Shown: positions 7,947 through 15,419, numbered from the stretch's first letter. The stretch is DNA of 16,168 bases from Legionellaceae bacterium (GCA_947504795.1 CANNJG010000028.1:1-16168), one strand, 5' to 3'. Program-made: numbers and translations. Notes: a model not told the origin generated them from the sequence alone.

Positions 7947-8864
7947 TTAATTTAAAGGAGTAATAATAGGGCGCCAATTTTGCGGATTGATTTTGATCTT
8001 GGCACTTTCAATTCTTTTTTCTAAATTATTAAATTGTTCAAGTGCTTCCTCGTCTTTTTGCAACGCTGCTTTCCATTCATTACTATTAATATTCAGCTGC
8101 GGTAAAGCAGTAATACGTAATACTTTATCGTCAATATGTATCTCATGCCCATCACCGGTGACGCCCAGATCCGTATGGGAAACATAAGGGGGTGAAACCA
8201 TATTCATGGCTAGTAATTTACGGTACAAAATCATACCCGAAAAATCTTCTTTAATTCGCGCGATATTTTCTTCAAGAATGGTATTGGCTTGTTCAACACC
8301 ATTTTGCCAACCCTTAGCAACATTGTTGCGCCAAATGTCGCGCTCTTCTTTATTGGTAGGTAATAAGCTTATATGTGGATACTCGGGTTTTTGATAATCT
8401 AACCACAGGTATTGTCGCCAATTGGGTGGCGTGGTGACGAAATGAGCCTGTTTCGAAACTTTATAGGTTCGATCCGAAATACGAATGGTTTGTGTATCTG
8501 CTAAATTTAAGGTATTTCTGCCTTCCAACAGAACCGGAGGGATCACATTATTTTCGAGAATGAGCGCATTGAAATCATAAATCGTATCGAGATAACGCGT
8601 TTGCCGTAACAGTTGATCATCAATGCTCTTTGCACGGTAAGCCAGACCAGATTGCGCGCCTAGGCTTAAAGCTGTTTCTCGAAGCGCCATTTCACGGATT
8701 TTGCTGGTGTCCTGCGTTTTATGCGTACTCGCTAGTTTCGGTGCTTGCATTGCTTGTAACCCCGAAAGCGATGCGGTATCGCCAACTTGTGCTTGAGGTG
8801 TGGGCGTGCATGCCACAAGGATGAGGGATAAAGACCCGATAACGTTACGAATATAAATTAGCAT
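7947..8864 (-). CDS. dotC: Dot/Icm T4BSS outer-membrane lipoprotein DotC
   Basis: This 305-residue protein is close to the length of Legionella DotC (about 303). It begins with a lipoprotein signal peptide ending in the lipobox LVAC, so Cys19 should be lipidated. The mature part lacks membrane helices and contains family-like stretches such as REMALRETALSLGAQSGLAY, YDFNALILENNVIPPVL and YLWLDYQKPEYPH. With DotD it helps place the secretin-like DotH in the outer membrane as part of the core complex. Its start overlaps the end of dotD by 20 bases, and no clear ribosome binding site precedes it, so translation is probably coupled. The 124-base spacer behind it is unusual for this otherwise tight operon. 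Confidence 0.95.
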   Translation of the reverse strand: MLIYIRNVIGSLSLILVACTPTPQAQVGDTASLSGLQAMQAPKLASTHKTQDTSKIREMALRETALSLGAQSGLAYRAKSIDDQLLRQTRYLDTIYDFNALILENNVIPPVLLEGRNTLNLADTQTIRISDRTYKVSKQAHFVTTPPNWRQYLWLDYQKPEYPHISLLPTNKEERDIWRNNVAKGWQNGVEQANTILEENIARIKEDFSGMILYRKLLAMNMVSPPYVSHTDLGVTGDGHEIHIDDKVLRITALPQLNINSNEWKAALQKDEEALEQFNNLEKRIESAKIKINPQNWRPIITPLN

Positions 8865-9327
8865 ATCGTAATTCTACTACTTGGTTTTTGGGATAGACAT
8901 GAATCGAGGCCTTGTTTCCAGCTTGATAATCGATATTACGTAAGATATCCCCTAAACTACTGTCTTTTAAGTTGACAGAAATTAACACTGGGATCGCCGG
9001 TGCCTGACCCAAAATGCGTAAACGATAATGTGCGGCTGATGCAATTTTTCCCGTTAATTCCTCAATAGGTCCAGACCAATCGACGGATGCATGCGTTTCT
9101 AACCCAGAACCATTTGGAATCGTAAGGGTATTGTCGCTGTTGGGGATGGACAGAATTTTTTCTGTTTTTGCCATGGACATCATCGAATCGCTTACCGAGT
9201 TGGCGGCTTCAGCAAGTTTAATGGTGGCATCGTCACTCGGATCGTTATACGGAGGCTTTTTGTATAAGGGTGGCATGCAACCTATTACGCATAAACTTAG
9301 AACAAGAGTTAGTAGTTTTATATTCAT
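8845..9327 (-). CDS. dotD: Dot/Icm T4BSS outer-membrane lipoprotein DotD
   Basis: This 160-residue lipoprotein has a signal peptide with lipobox VIGC (Cys17). After a flexible stretch, the C-terminal half (about 75-160) looks like the secretin-N0-type fold known from the DotD structure, with VLISVNLKDSSLGDILRNI and HVYPKNQVVELRY. Length and layout match Legionella DotD (about 163). I chose ATG 9327 because it starts the signal peptide directly. An in-frame TTG at 9345 would add six residues and put Arg ahead of the signal. No good ribosome binding site is visible. It is first of dotD-dotC-dotB, and a probable promoter lies 40-70 bases upstream at the end of rsmD. Confidence 0.94.
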   Translation of the reverse strand: MNIKLLTLVLSLCVIGCMPPLYKKPPYNDPSDDATIKLAEAANSVSDSMMSMAKTEKILSIPNSDNTLTIPNGSGLETHASVDWSGPIEELTGKIASAAHYRLRILGQAPAIPVLISVNLKDSSLGDILRNIDYQAGNKASIHVYPKNQVVELRYANLYS

Positions 9328-9366
9328 GGGTGTAAGGCGCGCCAAAGATATACTTTCAATATGTTG

Positions 9367-9395
9367 ATTGAATCAGGAGCGCATCAACTTGTCAA
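9367..9395 (-). promoter_or_regulatory. Probable sigma-70-type promoter for dotD-dotC-dotB
   Basis: On the minus strand a perfect TTGACA (9395-9390) is followed, after exactly 17 bases, by TTCAAT (9372-9367; four of six match TATAAT). Transcription would start near 9360, about 33 bases before the dotD ATG. The -35 overlaps the last codons of rsmD. Read-through from rsmD remains possible, since no terminator lies between. Confidence 0.5.
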
Positions 9396-9994
9396 GGGGC
9401 GTCTTCGACCCGAGCAATTTTTTGATACAACGCATAGGTTACTGCACCAGCCTTTTTGAGTTTTAAGGGTTGCCATAATCCAGGATCTAGATGAATTTCT
9501 TGTGGTGACTCGACGTAGAGTAGCCCTGCATTAACAAGGACATTATCCTGTTCCAGGAGGTGGATGCATTCAAACATCTGCGGTTCTGAGAAAGGGGGGT
9601 CGATAAAAACGACGTCATATAAATCAGATTGATTCCGTTGTTGTCGGAGGTAATCCATGGCGGATGCGTGGATGACCTGCAAATGTGACGTATGAAAAGA
9701 CGTGGCGATTTGTTGAAGGTTGCGAAAAACCTGGGGCATGGATTCGATCAATACGACTTCTGCTGCACCCCGCGAATACGCTTCGAAACCCAAAGCGCCA
9801 CTTCCAGCAAATGCATCGAGGCAGCGTGCGTTCTGGATATCATGCATAAGCCAATTGAAAAGGGTTTCGCGAATGCGATCCGAGGTTGGGCGTAACCCTT
9901 CAGTTGCTGGAAAGGTTAATGTTTTGCCGCGGAAGCGACCGCCGATGATGCGCACCGCGCCGGTTTGTTGGGTCGAGTGAATTGTTTTTTTCAC
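9392..9994 (-). CDS. rsmD: 16S rRNA (guanine(966)-N2)-methyltransferase RsmD
   Basis: RsmD methylates G966 of 16S rRNA using S-adenosylmethionine. The protein shows AVRIIGGRFRGKTL, LRPTSDRIRETLFNWL, the SAM-binding loop DAFAGSGALGFEA and the catalytic motif FIDPPF, all typical of the family. The start is uncertain. GTG 9994 gives 200 residues beginning VKKTIHS, which lines up with the E. coli N-terminus (MKKPNHS) and its length (198). An in-frame ATG at 10033 would add 13 residues that I do not recognise. Neither has a clear ribosome binding site. It is divergent from ftsY, an arrangement common in gammaproteobacteria, and stands 64 bases upstream of dotD in the same direction. Confidence 0.95.
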   Translation of the reverse strand: MKKTIHSTQQTGAVRIIGGRFRGKTLTFPATEGLRPTSDRIRETLFNWLMHDIQNARCLDAFAGSGALGFEAYSRGAAEVVLIESMPQVFRNLQQIATSFHTSHLQVIHASAMDYLRQQRNQSDLYDVVFIDPPFSEPQMFECIHLLEQDNVLVNAGLLYVESPQEIHLDPGLWQPLKLKKAGAVTYALYQKIARVEDAP

Positions 9995-10017
9995 GGGGTT
10001 TGTATTGGAAAATAAGA

Positions 10018-10059
10018 TGGTATAATGCCACATCACTTCAAAATAGTATAGTTATACCA
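10018..10059. promoter_or_regulatory. Symmetric divergent extended -10 promoters between rsmD and ftsY
   Basis: An 8-base perfect inverted repeat, TGGTATAA (10018-10025) and TTATACCA (10052-10059), provides an extended -10 in both directions: TGGTATAAT for ftsY and TGGTATAAC for rsmD. Predicted starts are near 10033 (+) and 10044 (-), so the two promoters face each other and their transcripts would overlap by about ten bases at the 5' ends. The -35 boxes are poor in both directions, as is usual for extended -10 promoters. The same repeat could also be a regulator operator. Confidence 0.55.
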
Positions 10060-10061
10060 TT

Positions 10062-11099
10062 ATGATTAATTGGCTAAAAAGCAAACAAAAAAAATCATCA
10101 GAACCAGCGGTTATGGTCGATACCGATGTCCTAACATTCGACATGGTCGCTCAACCTAAAGTAGATTTTTTTTCACGTTTTAAGCAGGGGCTCAGTAAAA
10201 CTCGTCAACAATTTGGGAGTGGTATAGCGCATTTGTTTTTGGGAAAAAAGGAAATTGATGCGGCGGTGCTCAGTGAATTGGAAGACCTGCTATTGACGGC
10301 AGACCTGGGTTTTGCCATGACTCAAAGCATTATTCAAGGGCTAACAGTAGAAATACAGAGAAAACACTTGGCAGATCCTCAGGTCGTGATGACGATGCTC
10401 AAGACAAGATTAGATGAAGCGTTGTTTCCTTGCATGCATCCTATAGTGTTGCATACAGAAACAAAAACTCCTTTTGTAATATTAATGGTGGGCGTGAATG
10501 GCGCTGGGAAAACCACTACTATCGGCAAGTTAGCAAAATTATTCCAGCAACAAGGCAAAAAAGTAATGTTAGCTGCAGGGGATACCTTTCGTGCTGCAGC
10601 AGTAGAACAACTGCAAGCATGGGGAGATCGGAATAATGTGTCGGTGATTGCGCAACATACCGGTGCGGATAGTGCTTCGGTTATTTTTGATGCCCTCCAA
10701 GCAGCCACGGCGCGGGGTATGGATGTGTTAATAGCCGATACTGCCGGACGGTTACATACCCAGGATAATTTGATGGCAGAGTTGAAGAAAGTAAAACGCG
10801 TATTGCAAAAAATTGATGCCGCAGCGCCGCATGAAACGATGTTAGTATTGGATGCAGGGATTGGACAAAATGCATTAAATCAAACGCGGCAATTTCATGA
10901 AGCCATTGGTTTAACCGGGATCACCATGACTAAGTTGGATGGAACAGCCAAAGGCGGTATCTTATTTGCACTAGCGCATGAATTTGGTCTCCCATTTCGA
11001 TATATTGGAATAGGTGAGGGGATAGATGATTTGCAGTCGTTTGATGCGAGGCAATTCGTGGAAGCAATATTTAATGATAACATTCAAGCAAGTCAGTAA
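10062..11099 (+). CDS. ftsY: Signal recognition particle receptor FtsY
   Basis: This 345-residue SRP-GTPase targets ribosomes carrying membrane proteins to SecYEG. It has a short N-terminal A region (about 1-35) instead of the long acidic one of E. coli, then the N helical bundle (about 36-120) and the G domain. Motifs seen are GVNGAGKTTTIGKLA (144-158), GDTFRAAAVEQLQ (173-185), DTAGR (226-230) and TKLDGTAKGG (290-299). The usual DATTGQNA appears as DAGIGQNA (265-272), a variation in a generally conserved loop. ATG 10062 directly follows the promoter repeat, and no ribosome binding site is seen. Its 3' end overlaps ftsE by 26 bases, and it heads the ftsY-ftsE-ftsX operon. Confidence 0.97.
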   Translation: MINWLKSKQKKSSEPAVMVDTDVLTFDMVAQPKVDFFSRFKQGLSKTRQQFGSGIAHLFLGKKEIDAAVLSELEDLLLTADLGFAMTQSIIQGLTVEIQRKHLADPQVVMTMLKTRLDEALFPCMHPIVLHTETKTPFVILMVGVNGAGKTTTIGKLAKLFQQQGKKVMLAAGDTFRAAAVEQLQAWGDRNNVSVIAQHTGADSASVIFDALQAATARGMDVLIADTAGRLHTQDNLMAELKKVKRVLQKIDAAAPHETMLVLDAGIGQNALNQTRQFHEAIGLTGITMTKLDGTAKGGILFALAHEFGLPFRYIGIGEGIDDLQSFDARQFVEAIFNDNIQASQ

Positions 11100-11724
11100 A
11101 CATTATCAGAAGGGTCAAGAGGTATTGAGCGAAATTGATTTTTCGATGCGCCAAGGAGAAATGGTATTTTTGACGGGGCATTCGGGCGCAGGTAAATCAA
11201 CCATTCTGAAATTGTTAGCATTGATGGAGCTCCCGTCGAGTGGGGAAATCATTGTTCACGGCAAGTCGCTGAGTCATATCAAGCGTCGCGAAAAGCCGCT
11301 TTATCGTGCTAACTTAGGGATAGTATTTCAATCCCCGCAACTACTGATGGATCGGAGCGTATTTGCAAATGTAGCGTTACCTTTAGTGATCAAAGGTATC
11401 CCTCTTAATAATATGACCAAACGTGTTCAAGCAGCCCTCGAGCGAGTGGGACTCCGATCTGCGGAAAACGCTTTACCTGCGCAATTGTCCGGCGGGGAGC
11501 AACAACGAGTGGGATTGGCGCGAGCGATTGTCCACAAACCTGTTTTACTCCTGGCGGATGAACCCACGGGCAATCTGGATCCAGCCATGTCACGCGATGT
11601 GATGGCGCTATTCAGTGATTTAAATCAGTTAGGTATGACAATTCTGGTGGCAACCCATGATTTGCCCTTAATTGCGACGATGAAACATCGTATGGTGATG
11701 TTGAAACAGGGGCGACTATGTTAA
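11074..11724 (+). CDS. ftsE: Cell division ATP-binding protein FtsE
   Basis: This 216-residue ABC ATPase pairs with FtsX at the divisome to control peptidoglycan hydrolase activation. Motifs in order are Walker A GHSGAGKS (35-42), the Q-loop in VFQSPQ (Gln86), signature LSGGEQQ (138-144), Walker B LLLADEP (158-164) and H-loop His195 in ATHD. I chose ATG 11074 because MITFKQVSKHY matches the family N-terminus, and a GGAAG site lies 8-9 bases upstream. A longer frame from 11026 would sit entirely within ftsY. The gene overlaps ftsY by 26 bases and ftsX by 7, so all three are probably translated in a coupled way. Confidence 0.96.
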   Translation: MITFKQVSKHYQKGQEVLSEIDFSMRQGEMVFLTGHSGAGKSTILKLLALMELPSSGEIIVHGKSLSHIKRREKPLYRANLGIVFQSPQLLMDRSVFANVALPLVIKGIPLNNMTKRVQAALERVGLRSAENALPAQLSGGEQQRVGLARAIVHKPVLLLADEPTGNLDPAMSRDVMALFSDLNQLGMTILVATHDLPLIATMKHRMVMLKQGRLC

Positions 11725-12626
11725 AACGAGACCACCCTCTTCGCATAGCACATCGAGACGCCATGCAACGCAGTTTACGCTTTTTAGGCCAACAACCTTG
11801 GTCAACCAGTATGACGATTTTAGTGATTACGGTGACGCTCATGTTGGCAGCTTTATGTTGGATGGCCACTTACCATGTCTCAAAGTTTAGGTCGTCTTGG
11901 CAGAGCAGTAGCCATATTTCTCTGTATTTAGCTGATACCCTATCCAGCGACGAGCAACAAGGCTTGTTAGGTCGGATTCGAACGATGGATGGGGTGGCGA
12001 ATGCGACTTTTATTACCGCATCCGATGGATTGGCATTACTGAGCCAGCAGGAAGGAATGCAAGATATCATGGAGTATTTACCCAACAATCCATTGCCAGC
12101 AGTGATTGTGGTGACACCGAATACGCATTTGGAAACCCCCGCAGCAATTGAAGTATTTCACCAACTTTTAAAAACCCTGCCAGGGGTCAATGAAGCCAAA
12201 TTAGACAAAGATTGGACAGAGCGACTGTACTCGGTGTTATCTTTTTTGACTCAGGTCACGCAATGTTTGATGGCCTTATTGGCCATCACCGTGATGTTGG
12301 TGATTGGAAATACGTTACGCCTGATTATTTATCATCGGCAAGATGAAATTCAAGTGTTGCAATTGTTGGGGGCACCCGACAGGTTCATAATGCGACCTTT
12401 TTTATATTCGGGTATTTGGTATGGCCTATTCGCAGCGTGTTTGGCGATCGTCTTTGCCGATGGCTTAATGGCCATGTTGAGTAGTGGTATTAATCAATGG
12501 GCACAACAATATCAAATGCATTTTGTGTTGCCGATGTTACCCTTGTCTATTGTTTTGGGGGTGTTCTTCGGCTCGTGCATCTTAGGGTGGATGGCGGCTA
12601 ATGTCACCGTCCGTCGTTATTTATAG
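11718..12626 (+). CDS. ftsX: Cell division protein FtsX (ABC transporter permease-like)
   Basis: This 302-residue membrane partner of FtsE has the typical four-helix layout: TM1 at about 31-50, a periplasmic domain at about 55-170 that in the family contacts hydrolase activators (EnvC-type), and TM2-TM4 at about 174-198, 228-250 and 271-295. The loop EIQVLQLLGAPDRFI between TM2 and TM3 is the conserved FtsX cytoplasmic coupling segment. The N-terminal cytoplasmic tail is about 30 residues, shorter than in E. coli FtsX (352 residues in total). The ATG lies within the last codons of ftsE. A weak hairpin (AGGCA/TGCCT, 12636-12649) follows the stop, but no T-tract. Confidence 0.94.
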   Translation: MLKRDHPLRIAHRDAMQRSLRFLGQQPWSTSMTILVITVTLMLAALCWMATYHVSKFRSSWQSSSHISLYLADTLSSDEQQGLLGRIRTMDGVANATFITASDGLALLSQQEGMQDIMEYLPNNPLPAVIVVTPNTHLETPAAIEVFHQLLKTLPGVNEAKLDKDWTERLYSVLSFLTQVTQCLMALLAITVMLVIGNTLRLIIYHRQDEIQVLQLLGAPDRFIMRPFLYSGIWYGLFAACLAIVFADGLMAMLSSGINQWAQQYQMHFVLPMLPLSIVLGVFFGSCILGWMAANVTVRRYL

Positions 12627-12699
12627 CTAGGACCTAGGCAAAACTGCCTCGATCTCGATGTTTTGTGAACGTCCTGGTTATGTCGGCAGTATGGATCAG

Positions 12700-12729
12700 T
12701 TGAATTATCCCAAGGAGATCCCGTATAAT
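12700..12729 (+). promoter_or_regulatory. Sigma-70-type promoter of rpoH
   Basis: TTGAAT (12700-12705), an 18-base spacer and a perfect TATAAT (12724-12729) lie just upstream of rpoH. The predicted start is near 12736. An in-frame ATG at 12731 would fall before it and be absent from the transcript, which supports the downstream ATG 12764 as the real start. The resulting leader is only about 28 bases. Confidence 0.6.
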
Positions 12730-12763
12730 AATGCCAATATTCGATCTCTGTGTGAGAAATAGG

Positions 12764-13633
12764 ATGAGTTTTCCACTATCTTTGTCGACAATGAGTGTAC
12801 CTATAGGCAGTTTAGAGGCCTATATCCATCGTGTGAATCAAATTCCTCTGTTAAGCGAAGAAGAAGAATTCCAATTTGCCTCTCGTGTACAAGAAAATGG
12901 GGATTTAGAGGCGGCGCGTTCGTTAGTATTGGCTCACTTGCGCTATGTTGTTCGTGTGGCGAGAGGCTATATGGGATATGGTTTGTCGTTGAGCGATTTA
13001 ATTCAGGAAGGTAATGTGGGTTTGATGAAGGCAGTTAAGCGCTTCAATCCTGCTATGGGTGTGCGTTTAGTGACCTTTGCGGTGCATTGGATCAAAGCTG
13101 AAATACATGAATTTGTTTTGCAAAATTGGCGTATTGTTAAAGTGGCGACAACCAAAGCCCAACGCAAGTTGTTTTTTAATCTACGCAGTATGAAAAAACG
13201 TCTCGGATGGTTGAATAGCCAAGGGGTAGAAGCGATAGCCAAAGAGCTAGATGTCACCCCAGCAGATGTGTTATTGATGGAACAGCGTTTGAGCGCGATG
13301 GATGAATCATACGATATCCGCGATGGGGATGACGATGAGCACTCGTATAAGCTTGCCCCAGCAGAATATTTGCAGGATACGCATTCAAATCCAGCCTTAT
13401 TATTTGAACAGCAAAACACAGAGGGTCATGATTACGATCGATTACATAGTGCCCTGGCATTTTTGGATGAGCGGAGTCAAGATATTTTAAAGCAACGTTG
13501 GCTGAGCGATGATAAGACCAGCACCCTTCATACTTTGGCACAACAATATGGGGTGTCTGCAGAACGTATACGCCAGTTGGAACAATCCGCAATGAAAAAA
13601 TTGCGTCTCTTATTAACCACACCTAGTGAATAA
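12764..13633 (+). CDS. rpoH: Heat-shock sigma factor RpoH (sigma-32)
   Basis: This 289-residue sigma factor directs RNA polymerase to heat-shock promoters. Region 2 is almost textbook: DLIQEGNVGLMKAVKRFNP, VRLVTFAVHWIKAEI and NWRIVKVATTKAQRK. Next comes the RpoH box QRKLFFNLR (133-141), which separates RpoH from RpoD and RpoS. Region 4 ends with AERIRQLEQSAMKKLR, the -35-binding helix-turn-helix. The ATG at 12764 gives an N-terminus of the same length as E. coli RpoH (SLEAYI at 16 against NLDSYI at 16) and is preceded by GAGA at a usable distance. An in-frame ATG at 12731 adds 11 residues but precedes the predicted transcription start. The ftsY-ftsE-ftsX-rpoH order is the conserved gammaproteobacterial one. 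Confidence 0.97.
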   Translation: MSFPLSLSTMSVPIGSLEAYIHRVNQIPLLSEEEEFQFASRVQENGDLEAARSLVLAHLRYVVRVARGYMGYGLSLSDLIQEGNVGLMKAVKRFNPAMGVRLVTFAVHWIKAEIHEFVLQNWRIVKVATTKAQRKLFFNLRSMKKRLGWLNSQGVEAIAKELDVTPADVLLMEQRLSAMDESYDIRDGDDDEHSYKLAPAEYLQDTHSNPALLFEQQNTEGHDYDRLHSALAFLDERSQDILKQRWLSDDKTSTLHTLAQQYGVSAERIRQLEQSAMKKLRLLLTTPSE

Positions 13634-13661
13634 TGTAGGCTGGGCGAAGCCCTAACCTACA
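13634..13661. repeat. Short palindromic element after rpoH
   Basis: TGTAGG and CCTACA (13634-13639, 13656-13661) flank an inner GGGC-GAA-GCCC hairpin (13642-13652), starting immediately after the rpoH stop. The whole resembles the small 'TGTAGG-TGGGC...GCCC' palindromes dispersed in many bacterial genomes. It has no T-tract but could act as an rpoH mRNA 3' hairpin. Only one copy was seen in this window. Confidence 0.6.
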
Positions 13662-13710
13662 ACCATACCGATCTTAAAAGCGCCGACCACTATTATTGAG
13701 GGATCAAATC

Positions 13711-15012
13711 ATGCAAAAAATAGCACACATCGTCCATGCCAAATGGGTAGCCACAGGTGAAAAACATCAACGACTCTTAGAGGATCATTCGGTTGCGATA
13801 GACAAAGGCATTATCCAAGCAATACTTCCTACAAAAACTGCCAAAGAAACCTACCATGCGGCTCAGGTAGATGACTATCCCTACCACGTCCTCATGCCAG
13901 GATTTATTAATGCACATACGCATGTAGGGATGAATTACTTTCGTGGGTTAGGGTGTGACTTGCCGTTAATGGACTGGCTCAATCACTATATGTGGCCGGC
14001 CGAGAAAAAATGGTTAAGCCATGAATTTGTTCGCGATGTAAGCCTTTTTGCGATGGCAGAAATGATTCGAAGTGGCACAACGTGCTTTAATGATATGTTC
14101 TATTTTCCAGAAGCGATCGCAGAAGCTGCTAATATCGCGGGGGTGCGCGGATTTGTCAGTATTCATGTGATTGATTTTCCGACGCCATGGACAAAAACGA
14201 CAGATGAATCTCTGGAAAAAGGCAGGGTATTTTATGAGCAATACCGCAGCCATTCTTTGATTACACCAACGATTGCTCCTCATGCACCTTATACGGTGTG
14301 CGATGAGTCTTTCATCAAAGTGAAAGTCATGGCGGATGCGTTGCACTTAAAAATTAATATGCATGTTCATGAAACGCAAGCAGAGATCGAACATTCATTA
14401 ACCAATTACAAAAAGCGTCCGATTCAACGATTGCGCGAATTAGGTTTATTATCGCCAGATTTGATAGCCATACACTCTGTGCAATTGAATGAAGAAGATC
14501 TCACTATTTTAAGTGACACACGACCAAGCATCGTGCATTGTCCCGTATCGAATATGAAATTGGCGAGTGGCATTTGTCCGGTGGAAATTTTAAGAGGACG
14601 CGGTTTAAACGTAGCGTTGGGAACAGATAGCGTCGCAAGTAATAATAATTTAGATATGATTAATGAAATGCGCACCGCGACCTTACTGTCTAAAGTGTCC
14701 ACGTTAAATCCAGAGAGCTTAAATGTGGATGATACCATCGAATTGGCGACTTTGAACGGCGCACGCGCTTTGGGTATAGACAAAAAAATTGGTTCTTTGC
14801 AACCTGGAAAAGCAGCCGATATGATTGCTATTGGTTTCGATGAGATTGAAACACTACCTATGTTTGATCCGCTGGTACAAATTGTTTATGCCAGCAGTCG
14901 CCATCAAGTCAGTGATGTGTGGGTCGCTGGGAAGCAACTGATGAAAGACCGGCAATTACTAACCTTAGACGAGACGGCATTAAAAGAGAAAGCGCGCTTA
15001 TGGCGAGTGTAA
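13711..15012 (+). CDS. mtaD: TRZ/ATZ-type amidohydrolase, probable 5'-methylthioadenosine/S-adenosylhomocysteine deaminase
   Basis: This 433-residue cytosolic metal-dependent deaminase belongs to the amidohydrolase superfamily. The metal and catalytic residues can be placed: H69 and H71 in NAHTHVG, H218 and E221 in MHVHETQ, H255 in IAIHSV and D306 in GTDSVASNNN. HAPYT (191-195) and FRGLGCDLPLMDWL also fit the MtaD/SsnA group. The family usually converts MTA or SAH to the inosine forms, recycling products of S-adenosylmethionine use. Related chlorohydrolases and guanine deaminases are less likely. I chose ATG 13711 because GAGGG lies 8 bases upstream. A TTG at 13696 would fall on top of that site. 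It is a single-gene unit as far as can be seen, with no clear terminator behind it. Confidence 0.88.
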   Translation: MQKIAHIVHAKWVATGEKHQRLLEDHSVAIDKGIIQAILPTKTAKETYHAAQVDDYPYHVLMPGFINAHTHVGMNYFRGLGCDLPLMDWLNHYMWPAEKKWLSHEFVRDVSLFAMAEMIRSGTTCFNDMFYFPEAIAEAANIAGVRGFVSIHVIDFPTPWTKTTDESLEKGRVFYEQYRSHSLITPTIAPHAPYTVCDESFIKVKVMADALHLKINMHVHETQAEIEHSLTNYKKRPIQRLRELGLLSPDLIAIHSVQLNEEDLTILSDTRPSIVHCPVSNMKLASGICPVEILRGRGLNVALGTDSVASNNNLDMINEMRTATLLSKVSTLNPESLNVDDTIELATLNGARALGIDKKIGSLQPGKAADMIAIGFDEIETLPMFDPLVQIVYASSRHQVSDVWVAGKQLMKDRQLLTLDETALKEKARLWRV

Positions 15013-15078
15013 CAGAGTCTCTTAATAGCTCTCATGTTGGGAGTTCCCTAGTAAACGCCTAAAAAGTGTTGGTTTCGA

Positions 15079-15108
15079 TTGTCTTATCTCGATGAAACGA
15101 GCTAAAAT
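15079..15108 (+). promoter_or_regulatory. Possible promoter for the 61-residue protein gene
   Basis: TTGTCT (15079-15084; four of six match TTGACA), an 18-base spacer and TAAAAT (15103-15108; five of six match TATAAT) lie 31 bases before the ATG. This is the best candidate in the 127-base gap behind the deaminase gene. Confidence 0.4.
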
Positions 15109-15139
15109 CATCACATGAGCAATTTAATAGGGGAACGCT

Positions 15140-15325
15140 ATGAACTCAGATGATATCGATAAAGCTTATATTAGTCCTTATGATGAATTTTTAGCAAAGT
15201 TTGATAGCACACATGGGTTAAGCGAGTCACAATTGAAAGAAATCAAAACCTATCAGCGTATTTTTGCTTTGCGTGATGGGTCGTCAGAAGCGGCGAATCC
15301 TAGCGAAGTTTGGGATAAATTTTAA
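15140..15325 (+). CDS. Small acidic protein of unknown function
   Basis: I do not recognise this 61-residue protein. It is acidic and has no membrane segment, signal peptide or Cys. The middle reads as one amphipathic helix (about LSESQLKEIKTYQRIFALRD), flanked by an aromatic N-terminal segment (ISPYDEFLAKF) and a C-terminal SEVWDKF. An AGGGGA site lies 6-7 bases before ATG 15140, and a candidate promoter lies further upstream. Both support real expression. It stands alone between the deaminase and thioesterase genes, with a 94-base gap behind it. Its proximity to a T4BSS locus is no evidence that it is an effector, since it lies 6 kb away behind housekeeping genes. Confidence 0.7.
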   Translation: MNSDDIDKAYISPYDEFLAKFDSTHGLSESQLKEIKTYQRIFALRDGSSEAANPSEVWDKF

Positions 15326-15419
15326 GTAACTATTCATCGTCTCTCAATATGCACTCAAGTCTGACGCTTCGCCGAGTTGATGGCTTGGGGTCAATAGATC
15401 CAATTTTAAGGAATAATAT

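Noticed and set aside
12636..12649. Hairpin AGGCA/TGCCT behind ftsX as a terminator
   Set aside because: The stem has only five base pairs and no T-tract, so it is too weak to call.
13003..13622. Two long minus-strand frames (138 and 122 codons) within rpoH
   Set aside because: They lie opposite strongly conserved RpoH coding sequence, with Cys/Ser/His-rich shadow-type composition.
15013..15060. Terminator after the deaminase gene
   Set aside because: Only imperfect, short complementarities were found, with no stable stem followed by Ts.
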